Assembly (NCBI RefSeq): GCF_021729145.1
Contig: NZ_JAJSLW010000003.1
Span: 124,001-188,000, forward strand
Direction: 5' to 3'
Source of the DNA: Membranihabitans maritimus
GTDB lineage: Bacteria; Bacteroidota; Bacteroidia; Chitinophagales; Saprospiraceae
DNA: 64,000 nucleotides
The notes under the pieces: model-generated
What the model saw: the letters and a program-made list of their open reading frames with translations, nothing else
Told to the model about the DNA's origin: nothing
The model's database searches: none
Program-made: the position numbers and the translations under genes
In this document: in pieces, positions 27,151 through 36,262 of the stretch
Numbering within the stretch: position 1 is the stretch's first letter
How the letters are laid out: each line of letters opens with the position of its first letter

Positions 27151-27603
27151 ATGAAATATAAAATACCAATTATTATTTTTGCTTTGATCATGGCATATGT
27201 ACCTTTCACTTACGCTCAAAACGTGAAAGGAATTTGGGTTACTACGGACGATAAAAGCGGGAAAAAAGTAGCTCACGTCGAAATCTATGAACGGGATGGA
27301 AAACTTCATGGCAAAGTAATCAAGTTATTGCCTAATGCCAAGACTACTCATTGCAAGAATTGCACCGGTGATAGAAAAGGAAAATCTCTGATTAATATGG
27401 ACATTATATGGGATTTAGAACCATCCGATGATTCCTGGAACAATGGTGAAATTCTAGATCCCCGTTCTGGTAAAACATACAATTGCTCGATCTGGCTGGA
27501 AAATAAGAATACGCTTAGTGTAAGAGGTAGTCTGGGTATCTCTTCTCTATTTGGGAAAACACAGACATGGTCGCGATTAGACAATGATCAAACAGGAGGA
27601 TAA
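27151..27603 (+). CDS. Exported DUF2147 protein
   Basis: A 150-residue protein from ATG 27151 (MKYKIPIIIFALIMAYVPFT), which gives a clean signal peptide with cleavage after YAQ; the upstream ATG at 27127 adds residues without signal character. The mature domain fits DUF2147: GIWVTTDDKSGKKVAHVEI, a Cys pair in CKNCTGD, and GEILDPRSGKTYNCSIWL. This family forms small lipocalin-like barrels; members are exported and of unknown function. The Cys pair and a third Cys could form a disulfide. Stands alone next to the MITE-like element and converges with the ATP synthase operon. Confidence 0.8.
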   Translation: MKYKIPIIIFALIMAYVPFTYAQNVKGIWVTTDDKSGKKVAHVEIYERDGKLHGKVIKLLPNAKTTHCKNCTGDRKGKSLINMDIIWDLEPSDDSWNNGEILDPRSGKTYNCSIWLENKNTLSVRGSLGISSLFGKTQTWSRLDNDQTGG

Positions 27604-27808
27604 GCCCTAAACATTGCATTATTATCCATAAAGAACTATCTCCAATGATAACCATAATTCAAATCTCTACCTAAAAATCATAACAAAGAAAATGTCATTA
27701 TTCAAGGCAAAAATCTTTCTATATCATGTCAATGGCACCAAGTTTCTTGTGAACATTTCAAAACATCTCACATTAAAGAGGAAAATCAAAATTAATTAAT
27801 AGAATGAA

Positions 27809-28708
27809 TTAACCATTGAGCGCTGCAGCACCCCCTACTATCTCTGATATTTCACTAGTAATAGCTTCCTGACGAGCTTTGTTATAAGTAATTTTCAAAT
27901 CTTTCAGTAGATCATTGGCATTTTCAGTGGCTTTGTCCATTGCTGTCATCCTTGCACCATGTTCCGAAGCATGTGTATCAAGTATAAACTTTTGGAATTT
28001 TGTGTGCAGAATACTTGGAATTAATTCCTGAAGCAATTCTTCTTTATTGGGCTCAAATAAGTAATCGGCTTTGTAGCTGTCCTGTCCGGATTCATCATAT
28101 GTCTTCATCTTCTCAACCGGAAGATATTGTACAGAAGTGGAAAATTGCATTCCCGCATTTTTGAACCGGCTATACACAACATCTACCTTATCGATCTTAC
28201 CAGACAAAAAGTCATCCATTAAAAGGCCGGACACACTCATAAGATTCTGATATGTCAAATCATCAAATAAATCTACATATTCGGAATTAAGTTTAACGTC
28301 CTTATAATTTCTCTTAAAAAAATCTCGGCCTTTCTTACCAATACACAAAATTTCAAGAGAATTATTTGCTCTTTGTTCAGCGTATTTATCATTAATTAAG
28401 GCAGCTGTCCTTTTAATCAAATTAGAATTAAAAGCACCTGCTAATCCTTTATTGGATGTAATTAATACAATAACTACCTTCTCTCCGGCAGTCTCTTTAC
28501 TAAAATCCAGATTAATATCACCATCAATATTGGACAAAATATTTTTGAGGATATGATCCAATTTATCAGAATAAGGGCGCAATTTGACGATAGCATCCTG
28601 TGCTTTTCGTAATTTGGCAGCCGAAACCATTTTCATGGCTTTTGTACTCTTCTGGATATTTACTACGGAACTTATCCGTTCGCGAACTTCCTTTAAATTA
28701 GCGCCCAT
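27809..28708 (-). CDS. atpG: F1 ATP synthase gamma subunit
   Basis: A 299-residue central-stalk subunit. The N-terminal helix ANLKEVRERISSVVNIQKSTKAMKMV (split here into two conserved blocks, ending TKAMKMVSAAKLRKA) and the C-terminal helix with HGARMTAMDKATENAN and NKARQEAITSEISEIVGGA are the conserved parts that form the rotating coiled coil. Last gene of the operon; no beta or epsilon subunit gene follows, as in other Bacteroidota where atpD-atpC are located elsewhere. Confidence 0.95.
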   Translation of the reverse strand: MGANLKEVRERISSVVNIQKSTKAMKMVSAAKLRKAQDAIVKLRPYSDKLDHILKNILSNIDGDINLDFSKETAGEKVVIVLITSNKGLAGAFNSNLIKRTAALINDKYAEQRANNSLEILCIGKKGRDFFKRNYKDVKLNSEYVDLFDDLTYQNLMSVSGLLMDDFLSGKIDKVDVVYSRFKNAGMQFSTSVQYLPVEKMKTYDESGQDSYKADYLFEPNKEELLQELIPSILHTKFQKFILDTHASEHGARMTAMDKATENANDLLKDLKITYNKARQEAITSEISEIVGGAAALNG

Positions 28709-28731
28709 TTTTACTTATTCTTAGTTCTATA

Positions 28732-30315
28732 TTATACAAATAACTTTTCGACATCTTCAGCCAATTCTTTGACTGTCTTCAAATCTTCATCGTTAAGCTT
28801 TCCGGAAGCAAAGTTTCCAATAACTTCAGGATTTTTAGCTCTCAATTGCCCCAAAAACTCAGCTTCAAATTCTTTCACTTTATCCACAGGAACTCTTCTC
28901 AAAAGGTTGTTAGTTCCCAGATATATGATAGCAACTTGCTCACCAACCGGGACAGGAGAAAATTCATCTTGCTTCAAAATCTCCACGTTTCTCATACCTT
29001 TATCCAACACTGATTGTGTAGCGGCATCCAAATCAGATCCAAACTTGGAAAATGCTTCTAATTCTCTGTATTGGGCCTGATCCAGTTTCAAAGTACCGGA
29101 AACCTTCTTCATAGATTTAATCTGAGCAGAACCTCCCACTCTGGATACAGAAATACCAACATTGATAGCCGGCCGAATACCAGAATTAAACAAATTAGTT
29201 TCAAGGAATATCTGTCCGTCCGTAATTGAAATCACATTGGTAGGGATATATGCAGAAACGTCACCTGCTTGTGTCTCAATGATCGGTAACGCCGTCAAAG
29301 ATCCCCCTCCTTTCACTTTACCTGCTTTTACAAGGTCTTCAGGCAAATCGTTCATATTTTGCGCTATAGCATCGTCATCAATTACTTTTGCTGCCCGTTC
29401 CAACAAGCGTGAGTGCAAATAGAATACATCACCCGGGTAAGCCTCACGTCCCGGAGGTCTTCGAAGCAACAGCGATACCTCACGGTATGCTACAGCTTGT
29501 TTGGAAAGATCATCATATATAATAAGTGCAGCTCTACCAGTGTCTCTGAAATATTCACCAATAGCAGCCCCTGCAAAAGGAGCGTAAAACTGCATTGGTG
29601 CAGGATCTGCGGCAGATGCACTAACAACTACGGTATAATCCATTGCTCCATAATCCGTTAGTGTTTTTACAACTTGTGCAACAGTGGAAGCTTTCTGACC
29701 GGAGGCAACATAAATACAAAATACAGGTTCCCCCCTGTCATAAAATTCTTTTTGGTTGATTATAGTATCAATGGCAATGGCTGTTTTCCCCGTCTGCCTA
29801 TCACCGATTATCAATTCTCGTTGTCCACGTCCGATAGGAATCATGGAATCAATTGACTTAATACCCGTTTGCAAGGGCTCTTTAACGGGTTGTCGATAAA
29901 TAACACCCGGAGCTTTGCGCTCCAATGGCATCAAATACGTTTCACCTTCTACAGGTCCTTTCCCATCTATAGGTTGCCCAAGAGGGTTAACAACCCTGCC
30001 TAACAAAGATTCGCCTACATTAATAGATGCAATCTTTCCGGTTCTTTTCACACTAGAACCTTCTCTGATATTATCACTTTCTCCTAACAATACAACCCCT
30101 ACGTTATCCTCTTCAAGGTTAAGGGCAATTGCCTGGGTTCCGGTTTCAAATTCAACTAATTCACCACCTTGCACACTATTCAACCCATAAATACGGGCAA
30201 TACCATCCCCTACCTGAAGGACAGTACCCACTTCCTCTAGTTCAGATTCCGTTTTGAAACCAGACAATTCTTGTTTAATTATTGCGGATATTTCATCGGG
30301 TTTTACATCAACCAT
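28732..30315 (-). CDS. atpA: F1 ATP synthase alpha subunit
   Basis: A 527-residue subunit. Walker A GDRQTGKT at 171-178, the region [47 protein letters not shown] (its blocks YDDLSKQA and [11 protein letters not shown]), and the signature [17 protein letters not shown]. It forms the catalytic hexamer with beta; its own nucleotide sites are non-catalytic. It lies 23 bp before atpG and 29 bp after atpH. Standard length. Confidence 0.97.
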   Translation of the reverse strand: MVDVKPDEISAIIKQELSGFKTESELEEVGTVLQVGDGIARIYGLNSVQGGELVEFETGTQAIALNLEEDNVGVVLLGESDNIREGSSVKRTGKIASINVGESLLGRVVNPLGQPIDGKGPVEGETYLMPLERKAPGVIYRQPVKEPLQTGIKSIDSMIPIGRGQRELIIGDRQTGKTAIAIDTIINQKEFYDRGEPVFCIYVASGQKASTVAQVVKTLTDYGAMDYTVVVSASAADPAPMQFYAPFAGAAIGEYFRDTGRAALIIYDDLSKQAVAYREVSLLLRRPPGREAYPGDVFYLHSRLLERAAKVIDDDAIAQNMNDLPEDLVKAGKVKGGGSLTALPIIETQAGDVSAYIPTNVISITDGQIFLETNLFNSGIRPAINVGISVSRVGGSAQIKSMKKVSGTLKLDQAQYRELEAFSKFGSDLDAATQSVLDKGMRNVEILKQDEFSPVPVGEQVAIIYLGTNNLLRRVPVDKVKEFEAEFLGQLRAKNPEVIGNFASGKLNDEDLKTVKELAEDVEKLFV

Positions 30316-30344
30316 CTTTATATGATTTTAATTATTCTATTAAT

Positions 30345-30884
30345 TTAATATGTTAGTTTTTGTCGCAATCGTTGGAATTTCCCTTTTACTGAAGCATCGT
30401 ATTGCATATTGTCAAATTCCAGGATAAATCCACCAATTAAAGACGGATCTTCACGAGTATCCATCACAATGTTTTTCTTTGTCTTACCGGAATTGATCAA
30501 CTTTTCCTCAATTCCCTGAACTGTAGTTTTATCCAACGGGATAGCACTGGTAAGAATTACTTTTGTAATTCCTTTAAAGTCATTGTAAAGGCTAAAAAAA
30601 GCAGACGCAATTTCAGGTAATACATCCTCCCTTCCTTTACGTGTAACCACCTGGATGAACTTCATCGTAAGGGGCTGCATTTTTTCAGAAAAGATCTTGT
30701 TTAGGACTCCTACCTTGACAGATTCCTTTATTATAGGGCTTTTCAAAAGGTTCATTAAGTCTTTTGACTCAAGACTTTTATTAAAAAGTTTGATATCGCT
30801 ATTGACTTCATCAATTTTCCCTGATGAAACCGCCAAATCCAACAAAGATTTAGCATATCGTTCCGCTACTCTAACTGAAGACAT
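30345..30884 (-). CDS. atpH: F1 ATP synthase delta subunit
   Basis: A 179-residue peripheral-stalk subunit. The N-terminal helical domain begins VAERYAKSLLDLAVSSG, and the C-terminal part has VILTSAIPLD and the signature DPSLIGGFILEFDN followed by YDASVKGKFQRLRQKL. It joins the F1 head to the b-subunit stalk. Position between atpF and atpA is the usual one. Confidence 0.95.
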   Translation of the reverse strand: MSSVRVAERYAKSLLDLAVSSGKIDEVNSDIKLFNKSLESKDLMNLLKSPIIKESVKVGVLNKIFSEKMQPLTMKFIQVVTRKGREDVLPEIASAFFSLYNDFKGITKVILTSAIPLDKTTVQGIEEKLINSGKTKKNIVMDTREDPSLIGGFILEFDNMQYDASVKGKFQRLRQKLTY

Positions 30885-30899
30885 AGTATTCTTACTTTA

Positions 30900-31412
30900 C
30901 TAGGATAAGTTAATATCATCCACCAGCCCTTTGACAAGCTGAACCTGTCCTTCCTGGTCACTTAAATTTTTACGCACTACTTGTTCAGCAACATTCAGGG
31001 CCAACGTAGTAACCTGATTCTTTACATCGTGCAATGCTGCTTTTTTCTGGTTTTCAATCTCTTCTTTTGCCTGCGTCAATATTTTACCAGCTTCTTCCTT
31101 TGCTTTAGACTTTGCTTCTTCCACGATTTTACTACCCTGGTCCTTTGCATCTTTCAGCAGCTGTGCTCTTTCTTGACGCGCTTCGTCTAATAATTTTTCA
31201 TTCTCTGTTTGTATTCTTCTCAGTTCCTCTTTTGCTTTACGTGCATCGTTGAGGGCATCCTGGATATGATTTTCCCTTTTGATTAATGCATTAGTAATGG
31301 GCTTGAAAGCAAATTTTGCCATCAAAAACCAAAATATCAGGAATATTAAAACTGACCAAAACAACAAACCCGGATCTGGACGAAGTACATTAAATTCTGC
31401 TAAAACTAACAT
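30900..31412 (-). CDS. atpF: F0 ATP synthase subunit b
   Basis: A 170-residue protein: one N-terminal transmembrane helix (about 15-36, GLLFWSVLIFLIFWFLMAKF) and a long Lys/Glu/Ala-rich helical stalk (about 45-150), ending in NVAEQVVRKNLSDQEGQVQLV. It forms the peripheral stalk as a dimer. Only one b gene is present, so a homodimer is expected. It is separated from atpE by 87 bp that contain a perfect hairpin. Confidence 0.95.
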   Translation of the reverse strand: MLVLAEFNVLRPDPGLLFWSVLIFLIFWFLMAKFAFKPITNALIKRENHIQDALNDARKAKEELRRIQTENEKLLDEARQERAQLLKDAKDQGSKIVEEAKSKAKEEAGKILTQAKEEIENQKKAALHDVKNQVTTLALNVAEQVVRKNLSDQEGQVQLVKGLVDDINLS

Positions 31413-31434
31413 TATTACCTACGTTGTATAAATT

Positions 31435-31484
31435 TTTTAAAAATAAGGTAGCTTATTTTGCCAATCGCAATAATAAGCTACCTT
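31435..31484 (-). terminator. Hairpin between atpE and atpF (partial terminator or 3'-end stabiliser)
   Basis: Perfect 13-bp inverted repeat (31445-31457 AAGGTAGCTTATT with 31472-31484 AATAAGCTACCTT), 14-nt loop, 15 bp after the atpE stop on the minus strand, and followed there by ATTTTTAAAAAATTT. It sits inside the operon, before atpF. A leaky terminator or a barrier to 3' exonuclease here would raise c-subunit output above that of the later genes. Confidence 0.65.
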
Positions 31485-31499
31485 TTCATTTCGAATCTC

Positions 31500-31730
<231 letters not shown>

Positions 31731-31744
31731 TTATTAAATACTTT

Positions 31745-32998
31745 TTAATGGTGTTCTTCTATGGCAGCACCTATATAAGAAGCTGTCAAAATAGTAAACA
31801 CAAATGCCTGCACCAATGCCACTAACAACTCTATCGCCATCATAAACATGGTCAACGGTACAGAAAGTGCTAAACCGGGTACGGACCCTACCATATTTTG
31901 CCCAGCCTCATTGAAAATAAAAATAAGACTTACAAAAATCACAATTATCATATGCCCGGCAGTAATGTTTGCAGCTAAACGCAACATCAAAGTCAACGGC
32001 TTTATGAACACACCCATTACCTCCACGACCGTTAAAATCGGTTTGACAAAAACCGGAACACCCGGCATCCAAAACACATGTTCCCAATACGCTTTTTTAC
32101 CACTAAAATTCACTACAAAGAAAGCGATCACAGCCAATACCATGGTAAAAGTAAGATTCCCGGTCACATTAGCATTTCCCAAAAATGGAATCTGGCCGAA
32201 TAAATTCAATGCAAATATCAGGAAAAACAAACACATTAAAAATGGTAAATACTTTTGCCATTTATGGCCCAAAAATGGCTTAGCAACTTCATCCTGAATA
32301 AATAAAAAAATTGGTTCCAGAAATGATTGAACCCCTTTAGGGGCTCTTAATGCGTCCTGCTTATATCTTTTAGCAACGGCTGAAAATACAATAAAAAGAA
32401 AGATGGCAATCAATAGCAACGAGACCACATTCTTTGTCAAAGAAAAATCGTAGAATGAGGTCAGACCTCCTCCCATTAATCCACCGTCCAAAGTAGACTT
32501 GTTTTCCAGATTATAATGATTACCGTCATAATTCACGGTAACTTGCTCTTTTTCCTTACCATCTACCATTACCATCTCGTGGTGATAGGGGTGATCACTT
32601 AATTCAACTTTCCCCATAGGAAAGCTTTCATCTGTGATTCGTCGTACGATACTTTCTACCAATACATACCGATTATAAGCATAATGGCCATTCCCGTGGT
32701 GGCCAATACCAAATTTCGAACTCATAAACACATCCCAACCACCGTCTTTCGCATATAAAAAACAAGGGAGAGGTAAATCAGCGAATCCCAATGAATAAAC
32801 ATTTTGGTCTGAGATATGATGGAATGCAGTATTAGCAGGATCATATTCTCCGCCATGGCCCTCATCCGGTTCCGAATGGTGATTTCCTTCATGATGATCA
32901 TCGTGGTCTTGTGCAGTCACAAAATTCACTCCCGTAAAGAGTAAAAAACCTGCGATTAAATAGCTTTGTATAAGCCTGAATGTATGGTTCATAAGCAT
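31745..32998 (-). CDS. atpB: F0 ATP synthase subunit a with signal peptide and His-rich N-terminal extension
   Basis: A 417-residue protein, much longer than the 250-270 residues of most a subunits. Residues 1-29 form a signal peptide (cleavage near VTAQ), then comes a His/Asp/Glu-rich segment (DHDDHHEGNHHSEPDEGHGG, 31-50) and about 130 extracytoplasmic residues. The membrane domain begins near 190. The conserved proton-path arginine is in LMLRLAANITAGH near residue 340. Extended, signal-peptide-bearing a subunits are known from Bacteroidota. First gene of the operon, with a strong promoter upstream. A more internal ATG (residue 3) is also possible. Confidence 0.93.
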   Translation of the reverse strand: MLMNHTFRLIQSYLIAGFLLFTGVNFVTAQDHDDHHEGNHHSEPDEGHGGEYDPANTAFHHISDQNVYSLGFADLPLPCFLYAKDGGWDVFMSSKFGIGHHGNGHYAYNRYVLVESIVRRITDESFPMGKVELSDHPYHHEMVMVDGKEKEQVTVNYDGNHYNLENKSTLDGGLMGGGLTSFYDFSLTKNVVSLLLIAIFLFIVFSAVAKRYKQDALRAPKGVQSFLEPIFLFIQDEVAKPFLGHKWQKYLPFLMCLFFLIFALNLFGQIPFLGNANVTGNLTFTMVLAVIAFFVVNFSGKKAYWEHVFWMPGVPVFVKPILTVVEVMGVFIKPLTLMLRLAANITAGHMIIVIFVSLIFIFNEAGQNMVGSVPGLALSVPLTMFMMAIELLVALVQAFVFTILTASYIGAAIEEHH

Positions 32999-33027
32999 TT
33001 CAAAATTGCCGCTCTCAAAAGTTCCTG

Positions 33028-33058
33028 CAAAGGTATAATTATTACTTTAATTAGGCAA
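33028..33058 (-). promoter_or_regulatory. Promoter of the ATP synthase operon
   Basis: Minus strand: TTTG with TTG at 33058-33056, a 20-nt spacer, then TACCTTTG at 33035-33028. This matches TTG-N17-23-TAnnTTTG. Predicted start of transcription some 25 bp before the atpB ATG. Confidence 0.65.
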
Positions 33059-33166
33059 AGAAATTCTATCAGTAAATTTCATAAATTTGAAATACTTAAA
33101 TGGTTATTGAATGGAAGGTTATATATATAAATATGAAAATGGATAAATAATAGGAAAACCTAAATC

Positions 33167-35698
33167 CTAATTTGTTTTAAAAACCATATCGAGATGGTCC
33201 ATTAATTCACTATCCGTCATTATGTATACTTCCCGTGCCTTGCTTCCTTCATTGGGTCCTACAACCCCAAAAGCCTCTAATTGATCCATAATTCTACCTG
33301 CACGATTATACCCCAGTTTCAACTTACGCTGAAGCATAGAAGTACTTCCCTGCTGATTCGCTACGACCAGGTGAGCGGCATCCGAAAACAATTCATCGAG
33401 ATCTGATTTTTTAATTTCACCAATTCCACCCGCACTATCGTCATTGGGATCTACATATTCGGGTAGCAGGAAGGGTTCACCAAATCCGGATTGGTCTGAT
33501 ATATAATCAATCACCCTTTCCACTTCAGGTGTATCAATAAATGCGCATTGGAGTCGAATAAGATCACTGCCTACATTCAATAACATATCACCACGACCGA
33601 TTAATTGATCGGCACCTCCCGCATCCAGAATCGTTCGTGAATCTACTTTTGAAGTTACCTTAAATGCGATTCGGGCAGGGAAATTCGCTTTTATAACACC
33701 TGTAATAATATTGACAGATGGCCGTTGGGTAGCAATTATCAAATGAATCCCAACTGCCCGTGCTAACTGAGCCAGGCGGGCAATCGGCATCTCCACCTCT
33801 TTCCCCGCAGTCATTATCAAGTCTGCAAATTCATCAATCACCAGAACTATAAAGGGGAGGTATTTGTGCCCGTTCAGAGGATTGAGTTTCCTGGATGTAA
33901 ACTTTTTATTGTACTCTTTTATATTTCGGGCGTGCGCCTTTTTCAATAAATTATACCGCTCATCCATTTCGATACAAAGGCTATTTAATGTCTGGACCAC
34001 CTTTTTTGTATCGGTGATAATAGGTTCTTCCTGATCAGGCAAAAATGCTAAAAAGTGCCTGTCGAGTTTGGAATATGGAAATAGCTCCACTTTTTTAGGA
34101 TCAATCAGCACCAATTTCACCTGGCTCGGATGCTTGCGGTAAAGGAGAGACATTATTATAGTATTGATTCCTACTGATTTTCCCTGTCCAGTCGCACCAG
34201 CAATTAACAAATGGGGCATTTTAGCCAAATCAGCAATAAACACCTCATTACTGATGGTCTTTCCCAAAGCAATAGGTAATTCCATCCTGGCATCACTAAA
34301 CTTTTCGGATGCCATCGTATCTTTTAAACTTACGATCTGTTTTTTCTTATTTGGAACTTCTATTCCAATGGTCCCTTTCCCTGGAATGGGTGCAATAATC
34401 CGTATTCCCAAAGCTGCCAGTGAAAGTGCTATATCATCCTCCAGGTTCTTAATTTTTGATATCCTTACCCCGGGTGCGGGAACGATCTCGTATAAAGTAA
34501 CCGTCGGTCCTATTGTCGCCCTAATTTTTGTAATTTCAATCTTGTAGTGCTGAAGGGTAGTAACAATTTGGTCCTTGTTCATCTCCAGCTCCTTGCGATT
34601 TATGTGAATATCATCCACCATGTAATTATCCAACAGGTCCAGGACAGGATTCTCATATCCTGCTAGTTCCTTAGTCGGATCATAAGGTTCCATCAAATTT
34701 GTCTTATCCTCACGCTCTATATCCAACTTATCGTCATCTTCCATAATACTCTCCCTCGTTTCGGGAGTTGGAGGATTTTCATTAGTTTCGAATATAGATT
34801 CATTGACTTCTAGCTGAAGCGAAGAATCCTCTTCTTCCTTTTTTGTGTCTGAAGGTATAGTTTCCTTTTCCCTGCTGTCCATGTTGATCTCAATTCCAGC
34901 ATTAAGGGTTTTGGCCCCTTCTTTTTCAACGACCGAATCATCAAAATCCAAATTATCAGGTCGGTTATTTGTTTTTACAACTGAAACATTTTCCTGTGTT
35001 TCTACATTCTGGTCTTCATTATCTGAAAAGGCCCCCTTTCTCTTTTCCTCAAATATTTCACCTGAAAGAAACGTGTCGACAAATTTCTTTTGCCTTCTTC
35101 TCAATGACATCCAATTGAAGGTAAAAGTGCTCTTAATCTGGGGTAAATACTCATTATTCCAATAAATCAAACTAATCAGCATAAATGATAAAAATATCCC
35201 TGTCCCTATAGTACCAATAAAAGCGCTTAAGTAATTATTTAATGAAAAACCGACAGCCCCTCCCCATGCAAATTGGGATTGGGGAAATAAGAATTCGAAT
35301 AGAAGGGGAAAAATAAAAAAACAAATACTGAGGTACGTTGAAATTCTTATTAAATGCATCCAATGCTTCTGAAAAGCAATAATTATAGCTACGCCAAATC
35401 CATATAATGGAATAAGAAATGAGGTTATGCCTACACCCCAATATAAGACAAAATTGGACATAACTGCACCCAATCTTCCCAACCAGTTTTCTACCTTTAC
35501 ATCACGAGTAAGGAGAAGATCCCAGGAAAATCGTAACACCTTATCCTGATCTTCTTTCCAGGTATATATATAGCTTGTCAGCGCTACCAACAAAAATAGA
35601 GAAAGCATAGCAACAAACAAGCCGAAAATGGCTCTCCACCGGCTATCAAGCTTAAAGCTTTGCTTAGATTTCTTTGATTTTTTCCGCTTCTTTGCCAT
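33167..35698 (-). CDS. ftsK: DNA translocase FtsK/SpoIIIE
   Basis: An 843-residue protein. Four transmembrane helices (about 23-45, 76-110, 117-139, 157-181), a charged Glu/Asp/Lys-rich linker (about 200-345), then the motor: alpha domain from about 350, Walker A GATGQGKSVG (501-510), Walker B LVIDEFADLIM, and the C-terminal winged-helix gamma domain (GSTSMLQRKLKLGYNRAGRIMDQLE in blocks around KLGYNRAGRIM). It pumps chromosomal DNA through the division septum and activates XerCD at dif. The linker is short compared with E. coli FtsK, as is usual in this phylum. Confidence 0.96.
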   Translation of the reverse strand: MAKKRKKSKKSKQSFKLDSRWRAIFGLFVAMLSLFLLVALTSYIYTWKEDQDKVLRFSWDLLLTRDVKVENWLGRLGAVMSNFVLYWGVGITSFLIPLYGFGVAIIIAFQKHWMHLIRISTYLSICFFIFPLLFEFLFPQSQFAWGGAVGFSLNNYLSAFIGTIGTGIFLSFMLISLIYWNNEYLPQIKSTFTFNWMSLRRRQKKFVDTFLSGEIFEEKRKGAFSDNEDQNVETQENVSVVKTNNRPDNLDFDDSVVEKEGAKTLNAGIEINMDSREKETIPSDTKKEEEDSSLQLEVNESIFETNENPPTPETRESIMEDDDKLDIEREDKTNLMEPYDPTKELAGYENPVLDLLDNYMVDDIHINRKELEMNKDQIVTTLQHYKIEITKIRATIGPTVTLYEIVPAPGVRISKIKNLEDDIALSLAALGIRIIAPIPGKGTIGIEVPNKKKQIVSLKDTMASEKFSDARMELPIALGKTISNEVFIADLAKMPHLLIAGATGQGKSVGINTIIMSLLYRKHPSQVKLVLIDPKKVELFPYSKLDRHFLAFLPDQEEPIITDTKKVVQTLNSLCIEMDERYNLLKKAHARNIKEYNKKFTSRKLNPLNGHKYLPFIVLVIDEFADLIMTAGKEVEMPIARLAQLARAVGIHLIIATQRPSVNIITGVIKANFPARIAFKVTSKVDSRTILDAGGADQLIGRGDMLLNVGSDLIRLQCAFIDTPEVERVIDYISDQSGFGEPFLLPEYVDPNDDSAGGIGEIKKSDLDELFSDAAHLVVANQQGSTSMLQRKLKLGYNRAGRIMDQLEAFGVVGPNEGSKAREVYIMTDSELMDHLDMVFKTN

Positions 35699-35848
35699 AT
35701 TCTAATTAAAACAAAAATGAGTTTTCGACAGCTAATATATTAAATTTATTTAACATGTATAAAATATTGTACAACAAGGATGAATTTAATTTTATTAGAA
35801 TCGGGCAATAATAATAATTTTCTGATTACGCACAATCAAAAAAAGTGT

Positions 35849-35856
35849 TATTTTTG
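35849..35856 (+). promoter_or_regulatory. Putative -7 element for tRNA-Leu
   Basis: TATTTTTG, an exact TAnnTTTG match, 24 bp before the tRNA. A second match (TACTTTTG, 35873-35880) runs into the first base of the tRNA and is too close to act. The -33 region has TTTTCTG but no TTG. Confidence 0.4.
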
Positions 35857-35879
35857 CATTCCTTTGTTTTAGTACTTTT

Positions 35880-35964
<85 letters not shown>

Positions 35965-36107
35965 CTACTGTTATTTCTCTCTTTTAATTACAGGAGAAAT
36001 TATAAGATTACCACTCAATAGAAATTCAAACGTAAAAACTTTTATTGTAAAATAATTCCCGATAGATTTTTTTTACAATATGTAAATCCTTCATATTTTG
36101 AGATGAA

Positions 36108-36121
36108 TTAAGCTAGCTTAA
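36108..36121. promoter_or_regulatory. Perfect 14-bp palindrome upstream of xylB
   Basis: TTAAGCTAGCTTAA, 141 bp before the xylB start and after the tRNA-Leu gene. The symmetry and place would suit an operator for the xylose genes, but no regulator gene is in the window and a chance palindrome in AT-rich DNA is possible. Confidence 0.3.
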
Positions 36122-36262
36122 GCTTTAGTTCGATGTAAAAATGCTTTTTTTTATTATATTCAAGCCGCTTTTTTCACCACAAAATGAGGACGATTATTTT
36201 ATCAATTTACTTGAAAATGAGATCCTTAGCCCGTATTATATAATCATTAAACATCAAGCAAT

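Noticed and set aside
31848-32297. 149-codon open frame on the plus strand, Lys/Asn-rich
   Set aside because: Antisense shadow of the membrane part of atpB.
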